From NCBI GenBank assembly GCA_030068145.1, contig JAPJBO010000294.1, forward strand, positions 62,001-126,000: a DNA stretch of 64,000 bases, written 5' to 3'. Shown one piece after another: positions 20,860 through 32,000 of the stretch (positions are counted from its first letter, which is position 1; the number at the start of each line of letters is the position of its first letter). A program made the position numbers and the translations under genes. The notes under the pieces were generated by a model. That model searched no databases. It worked only from the letters and a program-made list of their open reading frames with translations, and had not been told where the DNA came from. Origin of the DNA: Diplonema papillatum. Lineage: Eukaryota; Euglenozoa; Diplonemea; Diplonemida; Diplonemidae.

Positions 20860-21220
20860 AAATGGTCGGAAGGAGGCTCGGAGGAACCCTAAGTCAAGAG
20901 GTACTGGCGCGTCTTCGCAGGTTTGCACGTTCCTGTGTGCGTATTCATTGTAGACGGACCGTAAGAGTGGGTCATGCCCTTCCACGCCAATGTCAACACC
21001 GTATTGGCGCAAGCGCACCTGCCGGTCCGCACCCCTTTTTTATGGCAACAAGCTTGCTTGTCGGATGTGTGATAGTGTCGGATGGCAGCGTGCTGTGTTA
21101 AATCACTCAAAACAGGGTTTACACACGTACGCACAAATAATGAAATCCTCACTCCTATGTTTGTGTCTGTCACTCTCGTCCACCGCTCCTGCTAGAGTAA
21201 AAGGTGAAGCCAGAAAGCTG
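20860..21220. other. No gene recognised
   Basis: Short ORFs only; no repeat family identified. Confidence 0.45.
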
Positions 21221-21223
21221 CTA

Positions 21224-21262
21224 ATCTTGCTGCTGACCACGTGAAGTGGTCAGCAGCAAGAT
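21224..21262. repeat. Perfect 17-bp inverted repeat
   Basis: ATCTTGCTGCTGACCAC, 5-nt loop GTGAA, then the exact inverse. It could form a strong stem-loop in RNA; there is no T run after it, so a terminator role is not indicated. Confidence 0.85.
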
Positions 21263-21397
21263 ACTTTGTTTCTCTGGACGGGTTGGAGCGGCAAACCTGT
21301 CGTTCGGATTATTATTAGTCTTCAAAGAAACAAGTTTCTTTTCCTACCAAAAAGAATATGCCGGCTGTGCCTACCCTAGAACAATAGCTATTTATTA

Positions 21398-21528
21398 CCG
21401 GAATTAAAAAAGCCATTACTTCCCGCGAAATCAATTTTTCCTCGAGACTCGCCCGAGGGCGTCAGCCCGAGGGCGAGTCGAGAGAAAAAATTGATTTCAA
21501 GGAAAGTAATGGCTTTTAATTATGGCAA
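21398..21528. mobile_element. Palindromic element with CTCGCCCGAGGGC core
   Basis: The outer arms GGAATTAAAAAAGCCATTAC / GTAATGGCTTTTAATT and AAATCAATTTTT / inverse enclose GACTCGCCCGAGGGC, GTCA, and its inverse. The layout is like 13355-13509 (A+T-rich outer arms, CCCGAGGG-type GC core). The outer motif TTACTTCCCGC also recurs in the neighbouring TIR element (22155-22210). Confidence 0.75.
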
Positions 21529-21536
21529 TACGAAGG

Positions 21537-22263
21537 TTTATTCCCGGATGCGATTCTTTACTTCCCGGCTGCCACAGCAAATCCATACTGAGCCACAGGA
21601 ACTCGTGTCGCTCCGAACTCGGGTCGCTCCTGGACACTCTTTTGACTTGGCACGTGGCTTGGCTGCCATTCTGTCAGTGTCCTTCGACGGGTTTCCTCGC
21701 GGTGGGGGTGGGGAACGGTAGGAACAAACAGCATCCATTTGGCGGCGTGGCCTTCTTCTTGAGCCTCTGAGCGAGTCTTGGGTGCTGCTTCGCCGGGTTC
21801 TCTCCATGGAGTAGCGTGTGCTGCGTGCACAGCATGCTGAAGTATGTCAAGATGGTGGTGGGCGCAAGGCCTCTCTCTTTCAGCTCCTTGATGTACGACG
21901 TATATTGAGCTTCGGAAGGCTTCCTCGTCGTTGTCTCCGACTTCGGATACGAGCAATGCTTGCGGATGTACGCCAAGAAGTCATCCCAGGTTTTCGTGTA
22001 CTTCTTCGGGAGCAGCGAACCGCTACTAGCTGTGCTCTCGTCGCTGTTAGAGTCCTCTGAGCTCTTCTCTGAGGGGTCCCGCTTTCTCTTGGGCATTTTT
22101 TTGCGTGGTTTTGTCAGTAGGAACCTGGAATGAGTGACTTAGTGCGAGCGGGAATTTGCGGGAAGTAAAGAAATTTTGCGGGAAGTAAAGGCTTTTTTAC
22201 TTCCCGCAAAATGTGGACTTTACTGTGGCAGCCGGGAAGTAAAGAATCGCATCCGGGAATAAA
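21537..22263 (-). mobile_element. 727-bp element with perfect 41-bp terminal inverted repeats
   Basis: TIRs at 21537-21577 and 22223-22263 are exact inverted copies beginning TTTATTCCCGGATGCGATTC. The element contains one clear ORF (21674-22096) and an inner hairpin of GCGGGAAGTAAAG units (22155-22210). No target duplication was recognised. The element is too short to hold a full transposase. Confidence 0.8.
21674..22096 (-). CDS. 140-aa protein resembling a tyrosine-recombinase N-terminal (SAM-like) domain
   Basis: The protein starts with a basic, serine-rich, probably nuclear-directing segment (MPKRKRDPSEKSSEDS). Residues about 33-110 are predicted helical: KTWDDFLAYIRKHCSYPKS, then AQYTSYIKELKERGLAPTTI, LTYFSMLCTQHTLLHG and PRLAQRLKKKA. 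This spacing (aromatic helix, YI-x2-L-x4-G-x-A-x2-TI-x2-Y, then a helix ending before PR) resembles the core-binding domain of phage-integrase/Crypton-type tyrosine recombinases, where it grips the recombination site. The catalytic domain with the R-H-R-Y residues is absent: the frame stops soon after in a Pro-rich tail. It lies inside an element with 41-bp TIRs, so it could bind those ends or be a relic. Family assignment is inference from pattern. Confidence 0.4.
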   Translation of the reverse strand: MPKRKRDPSEKSSEDSNSDESTASSGSLLPKKYTKTWDDFLAYIRKHCSYPKSETTTRKPSEAQYTSYIKELKERGLAPTTILTYFSMLCTQHTLLHGENPAKQHPRLAQRLKKKATPPNGCCLFLPFPTPTARKPVEGH

Positions 22264-22500
22264 TGGACCTACCGAACGTTTGGGCGGTGGTTCTGCTGCC
22301 AATCCGTTCTCTTTTTCGTGCGGTCGACGAAAAACGTCGTTCTGATGTCTGGCGACTTTTTTTGTTTCTTTGCTTGCGTATTTTCTTTGCTTTTAGTAGG
22401 CCCCTTACCGGCCAAAAAGGCCGGCGTCCTAAGAACCCTGTCGACTGGTTGCTTGAAGGATTGAACTGGGTATTCAGGTTCAATGACGAAAGGGAAGGGG
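22264..22500. other. Intergenic, part of repeat A motif only
   Basis: GGTGGTTCTGCTGCCAATCC (22287-22306) matches the end of repeat A's left half at 8240-8262. Nothing else is recognised. Confidence 0.5.
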
Positions 22501-22509
22501 GGTGAGCGG

Positions 22510-22810
22510 GGGGGGGGGGGGGGGGGGGGGGGGATTACGCATCTACACGCACCTGCCCGCCTTGTCACCCTGCTCGACGACGCGAGCCTCCCTTTTTTTA
22601 TATTATTTGTTGCGACTTGCCTTGAATTGCTTCGTGAAATTGTTTTTTTTTTTTTTTTTTTTTTTTCGCGGAGGGTGCCCAGGGATTTATAAGGGGATTT
22701 CGGCCTAGAGCAATAGTCCATGTAGATGGACGGGTACCCGTCTTTTGCACCGGGGTGCCGAGCACGTGTTTGTCGACCCCCCAGACCCCCCCCCCCCCAG
22801 AGGTGGTCCA
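22510..22810 (+). repeat. G run, T run and dispersed repeat M copy 2
   Basis: A G run of about 24 (22510-22533) and a T run of about 29 (22638-22666) flank short unique DNA. CAGGGATTTATA (22680) to ATGGACGGGTACCCGTC (22726-22743) is repeat M in plus orientation, followed by a C run at about 22785-22798. Confidence 0.7.
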
Positions 22811-23187
22811 GCCTGTCCAGCCACCCCAGCCAGCCCTGCAAAGTCGTTGAGGGCCCGAAAATTAGTGCCACCACTGTCCTCCACTGTGGATCACTATGCA
22901 CCACCATGCGCTATCGTGTCACTGTGCTTCTGGAATGCTGCCCACCTTCGAGTCTTCCCATAGGCTGTAGTCCTTCGTGTATGGAGGCGGTGGGGTTTCG
23001 CTTCGTGAGGCTGGCTGGGTTGCCGTGCACTGTCTCTTCCAGGAGCTGAACAACGTATGTTGCCCTAGCATGTCCTTCCTTTTCCCCGGCATTGTCCCGG
23101 CCCCATCCTGAGTTGGGCGTGATAGAATCCACCACTGCGGTTGGAAGTTCGGCTGTGTCTCGCCGGGTTGGGCCGCTTGCTCGCCTC

Positions 23188-23290
23188 CATGACCCCCCCC
23201 CCCCTATGACCCCCCTGGGACCCCCCTGGACCCCCTATGACCCCCCTATGGACCCCCTATGGGCCCCCCCATGACCCCCTATGACTGCTG
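23188..23290. repeat. C-rich low-complexity tract
   Basis: Irregular GACCCCCCTATG units and C runs. Confidence 0.9.
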
Positions 23291-23320
23291 TGGTAGCCTA
23301 CCCACACCCGCCAGCCCGTG

Positions 23321-23556
23321 GTTTTTTTTTTTTTTTTTTTTTTTTTGAGGATGGACGGGTGACCCGCCCATCTAGACCGGCGTATAAATCCCTGAGGGTG
23401 CCGGGAAGGGAGAGAGGAAAGGAGAACATCGACAATTGCTGGGCTTATTCTATGTATTTCGAGCACACGGCAGTTTATGCACCGGGGAAAGCCTGCTGCA
23501 CGGGAGCCAAGCTTTGACGTGCTCGGCGGTTCTGTTTTCTTCAAGCACGGGCCCTT
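23321..23556 (-). repeat. Dispersed repeat M copy 3 followed by repeat Q copy 2
   Basis: T run (23321-23346), then GATGGACGGGTGACCCGCCC identical to 3813-3832, then GGCGTATAAATCCCTG. Repeat Q (GGAAAGCCTGCTGCACGGGA) follows at 23485-23556. Confidence 0.75.
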
Positions 23557-23818
23557 CTACTGCAAGACCATTTACGCTGCGAACGGGACGGCAACGGGCT
23601 GCAATAGGGCAATTTGGGACAAAAATTATGAGGGCTTTTTTCCCGCGTTTCAGCTGGAAAACTCATGCAAAACTCCCAAAAAACACTACTGTGGAGGAGC
23701 TAGGGTGGTAGGAAGGTGGTTCAGCCCTCGGATCGATCATCTTCTCAAGAATTTCCTGCTCGGCGCAGTGTCTCCTGGGCAATTACCATGGAAAAAGGGG
23801 AATTGCATAGGAAAGTAG
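23477..23818 (+). other. Unassigned 113-codon open frame
   Basis: The frame is Cys-rich in the middle (FYCKTIY, CNRAIW, ENSCKT, HYCGG) and begins in repeat Q. It has no recognised domain and no neighbour that supports it. It could be a fragment of an exon, but I would not annotate it as a gene without transcript evidence. Confidence 0.15.
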
Positions 23819-24106
23819 ATCTAATCGCGCATTCGAGGGAGATGCTACACCAAAATCTCGGAGAAACGAAACGAAGTTGGCCATTTGAGGAAAATAATAT
23901 AACTGGAATTCTGGAGAAAATAGCTTTTATGCCGCAGTTTCCTTTTGCCAGCTTGCTAAATAATGTTTCCATGCCGTACAAGGAAGACAAAGCCGGCTGT
24001 TTCCTGTGTCACATCGTTTTCCGGATGCCTCGATATGTAGCATGTCATGCAAGACGGAGCCGGCACTTTCGCAAAGACATTTTGTTGCGCGAAAGTCTTT
24101 GCGCTT

Positions 24107-24535
24107 TCCTGAGCTATCCCACCCTCTAGTACGCGCTTTTTGCGATTTCCCGAGCTATCCCACCCTTTAGATGACGATTTTTGAGCTATCCCACCCTCTA
24201 GAACGCACTTTTCACAATTTCCCGACCTCTAGATGCGCCTGTTGCTATTTCCCGAGCTATTCCACCCTCTTCAAAGCGTTTTCTTGCGATTTCCCGAGCT
24301 ACCCCACCCTCTAGAACGCGCTTTTTGCGATTTCCCGAGCTATTCCACCCTCTAGAACGCGCTTTTTGCGATTTCCCGAGCTATCCCACCCTCTAGAACG
24401 CGCTTCTTGCGATTTCCCGAGCTATTCCACCCTCTAGATGGCGCGTTTTGCAATTTCCTGAGCTATCCCACCCTCTGGAACGCACTTTTCGCAGTTTCCT
24501 GAGCTATCCTACCTTCTAAAGCGCATTAATTGCAA
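24107..24535. repeat. 41-bp tandem array
   Basis: About ten copies of a unit reading GATTTCCCGAGCTATCCCAC then CCTCTAGAACGCGCTTTTTGC, with point changes and partial units near 24210-24235. Confidence 0.93.
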
Positions 24536-25170
24536 ACTCTTGAGATAGACTGGCACCACCATAAGTGGATTTTTGGTTGGTGAAAGAGGTCGCCAAAATG
24601 CACGAGCTGTCCAAAATATGGCATTACACCTAGAAAAAATAATGTTTACGGGAGGAAGGTGTGGGTTTTCAGCTCAGAACCCATGATTGCGAAAATCTCA
24701 AACGCGAAGTGCATTTCCCCTGCAAACCGTCCATGAAAAGTACGATGTTCACCTGGAGGCTCGAAAATCAGCCAATCTGGGGAGGAAAAATGTGGGGCAG
24801 CATCCGGGGAACATGTATAAAGGCAACAAGGTTTTCTGCGGCACGAAAAGCTTAACCATCCACCTCTGACAATTTTTGTCCCAAAAAAAAGGGGGTATGT
24901 GGGCCTACCTACACTTCAGGACGGATCTGGCAGCGAGACCTTCCCTTATTGCGAGCAGCTGAGTGTTGAAGAAAGCCTGCGGTCGAATGCGGACACCGGT
25001 CGAATTCGACCGGCACCCGTGTCGATTCGACCGGGCAAAAAAGAAATTAGAAGAATCTGCCGTGGGTAGTGCCACACAGTAGGTTACTCATACAAAATGA
25101 CGTAGCTGCTTCGACTCCGAATGGAAGGGAGGAAATATAGAGGTAAGGGGCAAATACAATACAAACACAA
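24536..25170. other. No gene recognised; one 18-bp palindrome
   Basis: CCGGTCGAATTCGACCGG (24993-25010) is a perfect palindrome with a partial repeat at 25023-25039. Short ORFs at 24661-24869 have no domain. Confidence 0.5.
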
Positions 25171-25296
25171 TCTGATCTGTTTCTTCGCTTACACCACCGT
25201 GTGTTGTTTTCTCACTCAGGATTTTGACCTGTTGTGTTTGTGTGATTTGTCGTTTAGGGGTAGACCCGCATGACCTCACGTCAGGAAATCCTTGAG
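25170..25296 (-). repeat. Dispersed repeat F, copy 1 (inverted)
   Basis: Matches 51359-51471 on the opposite strand. The shared core in the plus orientation of copy 2 is CGACAAATCACACAAACACA. The derived peptide similarity in both copies reflects this DNA repeat. Confidence 0.85.
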
Positions 25297-25385
25297 GAGG
25301 CTGCCAGCTGCAAAAGATCAAAGGAGGTAAATGTGCTGTAGCCCACACGAAACGCTTTTAGAAACGAGTTTAGGCCCACTAGTGG

Positions 25386-25552
25386 TCAAGGCCGCACAGC
25401 CAGGTGTCGCCAAGTCCAGTAGCTACCTAGCGACGCTATTTCTTTTTGCCGTCGCACATGAGGGGAAAGGTTTTTTTCCCCCTCGAACCTTAAGCGCCCA
25501 CATGTGGACCACACGTATTGTCTCTGAGACCGAAAACGGAGCGTAAGCCCTG
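25386..25552. repeat. Dispersed repeat E, copy 2
   Basis: Matches 9389-9560; GCCAAGTCCAGTAG is followed by an 8-bp difference. Confidence 0.85.
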
Positions 25553-25706
25553 CTTGAACCGTATCTTTTATATTTCAGTGTTTGCAGGGTTTATTCTAGG
25601 ACTCCGGGCTATCGGTTTTGAGGGGTCAATGGCCAAAGTCTTTTCGCCGCATGCAGTGTTGGTCAAACTCTGGATTTGCATGAAAAACAGCAGATACAAT
25701 ACACAC

Positions 25707-25736
25707 ACAAACAGAGAGAGAGAGAGAGAGAGAGAG
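25707..25736. repeat. (AG)n microsatellite
   Basis: About 14 AG dinucleotides. Confidence 0.95.
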
Positions 25737-26018
25737 ACGAGTTAGAGTGCAGGGACCATCTCTCCGGGGAGTTTCCGGTCTCCTCACTTCTCTTCGCACT
25801 GCTACGGCGGGCGTAAGTCGCTCCGGAGGCGCGCCGCAGGTCGCGGCTCTGCTACAGTGAGTGGTAGCACCGGAGTTGGTGCTGCAGCGGGCGCTCTGGC
25901 CGGCGGGTGACAAACATACTATACCTGAATTTCAAAAGGTAAAAATGTGACCTCCCAAAGGAAGGACTATGTCACCCGGAGACTATAAAACCCCGGACCC
26001 CAACAGCGAGCTTTTTGT

Positions 26019-26128
26019 TTGTGTGATTTAACCTACATGTGTTCTGGTTAAACCGCTGCCAACGTTCTTTTTAGCTGTAACAAATACTGTCTCCAGGGAA
26101 GCAGAAATTGGTTGCCGCAAAAAAAAGT
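26019..26128. repeat. Dispersed repeat B, copy 1
   Basis: GTTAAACCGCTGCCAACGTT to GTTGCCGCAAAAAA; related copies at 26850-26942 and 52710-52810. Confidence 0.75.
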
Positions 26129-26737
26129 CCAAAGAAAAACATTAGCGTGTGGACAGATTGGTGTCTTTCGACGTTTTGTGCTTGTGTGGTTCAGCTGTGT
26201 ATGTGCTTCTTAAACGGTCCGCTGGACCCCGTTGGACTTCCTAGAATAAACCCTGCAGCTTGGATTCGCTTTCGAGGCACTTGCTTTCCGCAGCAGATTC
26301 GGAAAAGGGCGAATGTCCCGCCGGGGGGCGCAGGTGTTTTCACCGAAGGTCGCGTGTGCCTTCAAAGTTTAGAAACGACAACCCGGCGACCGGCGCGCAT
26401 TTTTGGGACACGGTGATGCCAAATTCTTACCGCCACAGAAGCCCACGTTGAAGTATTGTATGGTAGACGGTAGTTCTGCCCTCGAGAGCCGTCGGAAGGA
26501 GGGCCGCTCAGCAACTGGGTCCTACGCGTTAGAAGCCCAGCTGGGTGATATCAGGACCACCCCTTTGCGATCTAGAGGAACATCTTTTTTGCGGGGGAGG
26601 GATTGGTCACGATAAACCTTGGCTGGCGGGTGTTCGCCCGCCGACGGTCCAAGTTTTGACCACAAACAACGCGAAGTTTGGAGGAAATTCCGAAGTTTCG
26701 GCAATTTCTGACCCGAAAGCACTTTTTTTTTTCCCCC

Positions 26738-26942
26738 GACGACAACTAGTGTCAGACTAGCCTACCCGAAGGCAGTTGATTTCTTTAGGCAAGGTTTCTC
26801 TACCGGCGGAAGTTGTTTGGGTTAGCGCTTTTTTTTTTTTGTTTGTTTGAGCAGTTTGACCTGTACGTGTTCAGGCTGAATCGGTGTCGACGTTACTGTG
26901 TAGCTGTCTCTCAGGAAGCAGTTACTGGTTGTATCGCAATAT
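26738..26942. repeat. Dispersed repeats A (right half) and B, joined
   Basis: AGCCTACCCGAAGGCAGTTG with CTCTACCGGCGGAAGTTGTT (repeat A) is followed after a T run by GTACGTGTTCAGGCTGAATC (repeat B). At 52320-52810 the same two parts occur in the same order but about 300 bp apart, so A and B are probably parts of one larger element. No gene is seen at 26130-26737. Confidence 0.75.
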
Positions 26943-27261
26943 AGTGAAAATCCTCACTTGTCTGGCTTCTTGACCGGCCTGTGAAACGCCCTCGGAACGC
27001 TCCGCGTTGGGGTCTCACCAGGGCGATCGACTCTTTCCGCTTCGTGAGGCCGCGCCCGGACACCGTGGGGTGCAGACTTAGCAGCAGGGGCGGCGAGAGG
27101 GTTCGGCCGGAGTGCGAAGCAGCAGGTTGGGCTGCCAACATAGTCGAGAGAGAGAGAGGGAGAGCGGCCGTCTTGTTGATTTATACTTAATTTCGACAGG
27201 GTTTTTGAGCGAGCCGCAACGTGAGAACCCCTTTCAGCGCCATGCACGGCAAAGACACGTC

Positions 27262-27440
27262 TAGTCAGTGCTGCCTAGCGAGTCGCAGTCACAATCAGGC
27301 GAGTGCCGGGCGTTTTTTAACTGATTACACAGACACGGTTGTAGGGGCCTTCTCCCCGTTACGGATTCGCACGGGTGGTCCTGGCTGTGGCGAGCTACGA
27401 ACAGCCGCCTGACAAACCAGACTCACACCGCTGTCCTGTC
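27262..27440 (-). repeat. Dispersed repeat C, inverted copy
   Basis: The reverse complement matches 53700-53905 (GACAGGACAGCAGTGTGAG region, AACCGTGTCTG, and the CCCTGACTGTACCGTGACTC-like part) with an internal shortening. Confidence 0.75.
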
Positions 27441-27664
27441 CGGACTTCGAAGCTGTGCTGGAGTCTCCTTATTTCTGAAGTCTGCACGTCCGCATGAAGG
27501 ATACCCGAGCGGGCTAATCCTGCAGGCGCGTCTGCGTCTGCGTTTTCAAAATCTGTAGACGCAGGCGTACGCAGACAACACTGAGTTAGTGCGGGACTTC
27601 TCCGTCGACTACTCACACTTGCGTCAGGAAGATGCTGCTACTCCAAGGTTTCACTGGAATATAG

Positions 27665-27770
27665 AAAAGAAGGGGAAAACAAGGGTTTAACGTACGGTGG
27701 GGTAGCCCCCTCGAGCCGCCATGTGCGAGAGAATAGGCTATCCCAGGAGGTCACTCCGCCAGGCCAAGAA
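27665..27770 (-). repeat. Dispersed repeat D, inverted copy
   Basis: The reverse complement carries GGAGTGACCTCCTGGGATAG and CACATGGCGG as at 16221-16266. Confidence 0.75.
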
Positions 27771-28048
27771 GATTTTTCCCCGCCTAGCCAGCCCAGAGGA
27801 ATCCTGGGTCGGCGTCGTAGTGGAATTCCCTCCATGAATCGCAAAACCTGGCCGCGCTTTGTTCTCCCAAACGTGAAACGGTAACATACCCAGTTTCACT
27901 GGAGTGCCCGTTCCCGGCGAGCTACTCTTTCTACAATGTAGTCTATTCATGATACCAACTACACATAAAAGGTGTCACGGGATGAGCCGCTGCTTAACTG
28001 TGCATGCTGATCCGTGGTCCGTGTACTGAGAAGTTCCCAGTGCTTAGC

Positions 28049-28292
28049 GGCTTCACGTGGGCGGCCCTGAGATTACCACCCATTCTCATACACCTCTTGC
28101 TTCGAACGTAGTTCGCCACCGAAAAGCATGTCTCGCATGCTACGGACGTCGGGTTGCAACGGCCTCACGGACCAAGCAAGCAGCAAGGTCGCTATCGCAG
28201 TTCTGGTCGGACTCGGATTCGCGTTGTGCTGACACTTTCGCGAGGATAAGGTCAGTTGCATCACCCCTCCTCAGGTGACACCACTGTATCTG
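28049..28292. repeat. Dispersed repeat T with internal insertion
   Basis: CACGTGGGCGGCCCTGAGAT (28053-28072) and CAGGTGACACCACT (28273-28286) are adjacent in the inverted copy at 43925-43972 but here are separated by about 190 bp. This implies an insertion here or a deletion there. Confidence 0.6.
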
Positions 28293-28559
28293 TGGCCGTA
28301 CTTCAACGTTCTTGCGCCGCGGACTACACAAGGCGGCCATCGCCGGCGCGGAGCCTGAGTAGGGCTGCTTCTGCAGACACGTCGGCGGTAGCAGTCGTTT
28401 GAACTTGATATAGATAGCAGCAACAATTTGTGACGATAGACTGCACAAGCCGCTTACCGACCGCCTCATTGCACGCGTTGTGTCATGCTTCGGGCGCTTT
28501 TTCTTGCCCAGCGTACCGTTTCTCTCCGGCGCGCGCTTCACATCGGCTAGTTGCATTGC

Positions 28560-28592
28560 TTGTCAGCCGAAGCTTTACCAGCTTCGGCTGAC
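28560..28592. repeat. Perfect 14-bp inverted repeat
   Basis: TGTCAGCCGAAGCT, 5-nt loop, exact inverse. A related AGCCGAAGCT/AGCTTCGGC pair lies at 16991-17012. Confidence 0.8.
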
Positions 28593-28621
28593 ACCATTTG
28601 CGCAGACTGAAAGCACCGACA

Positions 28622-28685
28622 CAAAGATAGCTCAAAGCATTTGCAAAATAACACGAAAAGCCTCTAGGCAAAACCCCGTTTTCAC
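28622..28685 (-). repeat. Dispersed repeat H, inverted copy
   Basis: ATAACACGAAAAGCCTCTAG is the inverse of 19777-19796. No gene is recognised between 27450 and 29086. Confidence 0.75.
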
Positions 28686-29089
28686 ACTTCTTTCCCCCCC
28701 CCGCTCAAAAGGAAAGGCTGGGACTGACAGCGATCGTCGTAACCCAACTGACTACCGGCGGCATGCGTACCGGAATTTATGCGGGGCTCTTGCATCAGCA
28801 AAGTATGTCCACATTTGGGGCAGCCAGACGCTATAATTATTATAGTATTGTATCCTCGTACTTCCTGCAACAGTGATTTGACTGTCGTCTGGACTCGGAT
28901 ACGCACAGGGTGGATCACTTTACGTGCACTACAGTGAGTTTGCTAGAAAAGCAAATACGCAGTGGGTTTTGGTCGGTGTCTGCGTCTGCAGTTTCCCGAA
29001 AGAATCGTCCGCACACTAGGTGGGGCGCTGCCTTGCGAGCGTGTGGTGCTCTCCGAGAGTGTCTTCGAACGTCTGCGGGTGGACGGGGA

Positions 29090-32000
29090 TCAGAGTGGGG
29101 GTGAAGGTGTGCTCGGCGGCGGACCTTGAAGAGGCAGGGACGGGTTGCTGTTCGCGTACGACGTGCCGCGCCGCCGCGACTGAGGGGGCAGTAGCACGCT
29201 GCGGGTCGAGTGCGAGGCGGTGGGGCTGGGGTTGTACGACCCCGTGCACGAGACTTGGCTGTTGCCCCACGACCCGGCGGCCGAGCAATTGCGCGGGAGC
29301 AGCGGCGCCAGGCGGGCGTGGCTCGACGCCGCGGCCGCGAAGCTCAATTGATCCGTCGACGGCGCCTCGCTGACGGGGGACCACAGAAGCGGCGTCGAGT
29401 GCTTCCCCGTGAACTGCGAATCCCGTACTTCGAGCACGTCGTCGGAATGCGTCTCCGTCTCGATCGTCAGCGGCTGGATCTTCCTCCGGCAGGCTTTCGA
29501 CGTAGTCGGAGTCGTGGCGGTCGCGGATTCAGCACCCGTCGTCTCCGCGAGGCGCGCCCGCCGCTTGTTCACCACCACGAAGAACACCACCCCGAAGCAA
29601 AACACACACTTCGACAGCACCGTGTAAGCCGCGAGTACGAACGACAAATCACTCAGGTTCGCCCCCCAGTGGTTCATGGGGTCGCTCGAAAAGCAAGCGA
29701 CCGCTGCCGTGCCCAAGCCGACGCAAGCCAGGACGTTCACGACGATCTCGAACCCGTTCACGAACGGTAGGCGGTGCGGCAAAAGCCTGGCAAGATGCAC
29801 GCCGTAGAGGAAATTGGCGACGAGGAGGGCTACTTTTTTGTATCCGCACTGTATCCAGGTCTCAACGTAGACTGCTTCGATGAAGGCGAAGCAGAGGGAC
29901 AACGCGCATTCGAACACGAAAAGGAAGAAGACCGCCGTCGGGAGGTACTGCTGGAAGAGGCAGCCGTGCCGCTCGACCGAGCTTTGCCACAAGGAAACCC
30001 ATTCCCCGGGCCCGAGAAGCCACGCCCAGCGGGTGCTTTTCGGGTCGAGGACGTACGCGGCTTTGTTCTCCTCGACTACTGTTTGGATTGTCTTCAATGC
30101 AAGGAACGGCATGACGACGACACTCGTCAAAGCAGCGAAGCCGAGAAACCCTTCAGTTGCATCGTCTGCGTGGAACAGGAGCACAACGCCGCACGAGCAG
30201 AACCCTTGGTACAACATGGTGAACACCATGATCGACCAGCCTAAAACGCTGACGACCCCTGCTTTGTGCCCTTCGTACGGGATGCCGAAGCCCCCCCGGA
30301 TCACTTCGTTCGAACACAGCGGCGTTATCGCCAAGCGGAGAACGACCCCTGCAATCACGATCGCGGTGTTCCCAACCAAACAACCCGACAACGCTCCGTT
30401 TCGGCCGGAGAGGGTCAGCTTCGTCGGCGAGATCAAGATGGGCAGGTCGTTCTCGTCTTCGCGGACGAAGCACCGCCCCGTCAACACCGTCAGGCGCGCA
30501 GCGCCCGGCGACGCGCCTCCGGCGGTCGCAGCGATCGCGGTTCCCGCGACGAGCACCGTCTCACCTCCGTTTTCTTCCAAGTCGGCCATCGGGACTGGCT
30601 CGTCCGGCAGCGACTGCTCTGCTGCCGCCGCCTCCGACGAATCCTTCGGCGCCTGCGTCGCCCGCGGGCTCCCGACTTCCCCTTCGAAGGTCGACGGAAG
30701 CTCTGTCGCTGGCGGCTGCGTGGACGGCACGAACGTTAAGGTCGGGGAAGCTGTCGGTGGCGGCTCCGTTGGCGGGGCGACCGACAGCGGGGACACTGTA
30801 GGTGGCGCCGTCGGTTGTGGTGGTACGGACGTAGATGGTGCCGTTGTAAGTGGTCCTGATGTTGCTGGTGCCGACGTAGCTGGTGCCGAAGTTGCTGGTG
30901 TCAATGTATCTGGTGCTGATGTAGCTGGTGCCGATGTACCTGGTCCTGATGTAGCTGGTGCTGATGTATCTGGTGCTGATGTTGCTGGTGCTGATGTACT
31001 TGGTACCGACGTAGCTGGTGCCAATGTAGCTGGTGCTGATGTTGCTGGTGCTGATGTATCTGGTGCTGAAGTTGCTGGTGCTGATGTATCTGGTGCTGAT
31101 GTTGCTGGTGCTGATGTATCTGGTGCTGATGTTGCTGGTGCTGATGTACTTGGTGCCGACGTAGCTGGTGCCAATGTAGCTGGTGCTGATGTTGCTGGTG
31201 CCGATGAAACTGGTATTGAAGTAGCTGGTGTCGATGTACTTGGTGCCGACGTAGCTGGTGTCGATGTATCTGGAGCTGCTGTTGCTGGTGCTGATGTGCC
31301 TGGTGCTGATGTAGCTGGTGCAGATGTAGCTGGCGTCGATGAAACTGATATTGATGTAGCTGGTGCTGACGTAGCTGGTGCTGATGTTGCTGGTGCTGAT
31401 GTTGCTGGTGGTGTTGTAGCTGGTGCCGATGTACTTGGTGCCGATGTACTTGGTGCCGACGTAGCTGGTGCCGATGTATCTGGAGCTGCTGTTGCTGGTG
31501 CTGATGTGCCTGGTGCTGATGTTGCTGGTGGTGTTGTAGCTGGTGCTGACGTAGCTGGTGCTGATGTTGCTGGTGGTGTTGTAGCTGGTGCTGACGTAGC
31601 TGGTGCTGCTGTTGCTGGTGCTGATGTGCCTGGTGCTAATGTAGCTGGTGCAGATGTAGCTGGTGCTGGTGTAGCTGGTGCTATTGTAGGTGCTATTGTA
31701 GCTGGTGCTGATGTAGCTGGTGCTGATGTAGCTGGTGCTATTGTAGGTGCTATTGTAGCTGGTGCTGACGTAGCTGGCGCTGATGTAGCTGGCGCTGATG
31801 TAGCTGGCGCTATTGTAGCTGGCGCTGATGTAGCTGGCGCTATTGTAGCTGGTGCTGACGTAGCTGGTGCTGTTGTAGCTGGTGCTGACGTAGCTGGTGC
31901 TGATGTAGCCGGTGCTGACGTAGCTGGTGCTGTTGTAGCTGGTGCTGACGTAGCTGGTGCTGCTGTTGCTGGTGCTGATGTGCCTGGTGCTAATGTAGCT

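Noticed and set aside
25088-25348. Conserved protein pair between 25.1 kb (minus) and 51.4 kb (plus)
   Set aside because: The similarity is that of dispersed repeat F at DNA level; it ends at the repeat edges and no start or domain is shared.
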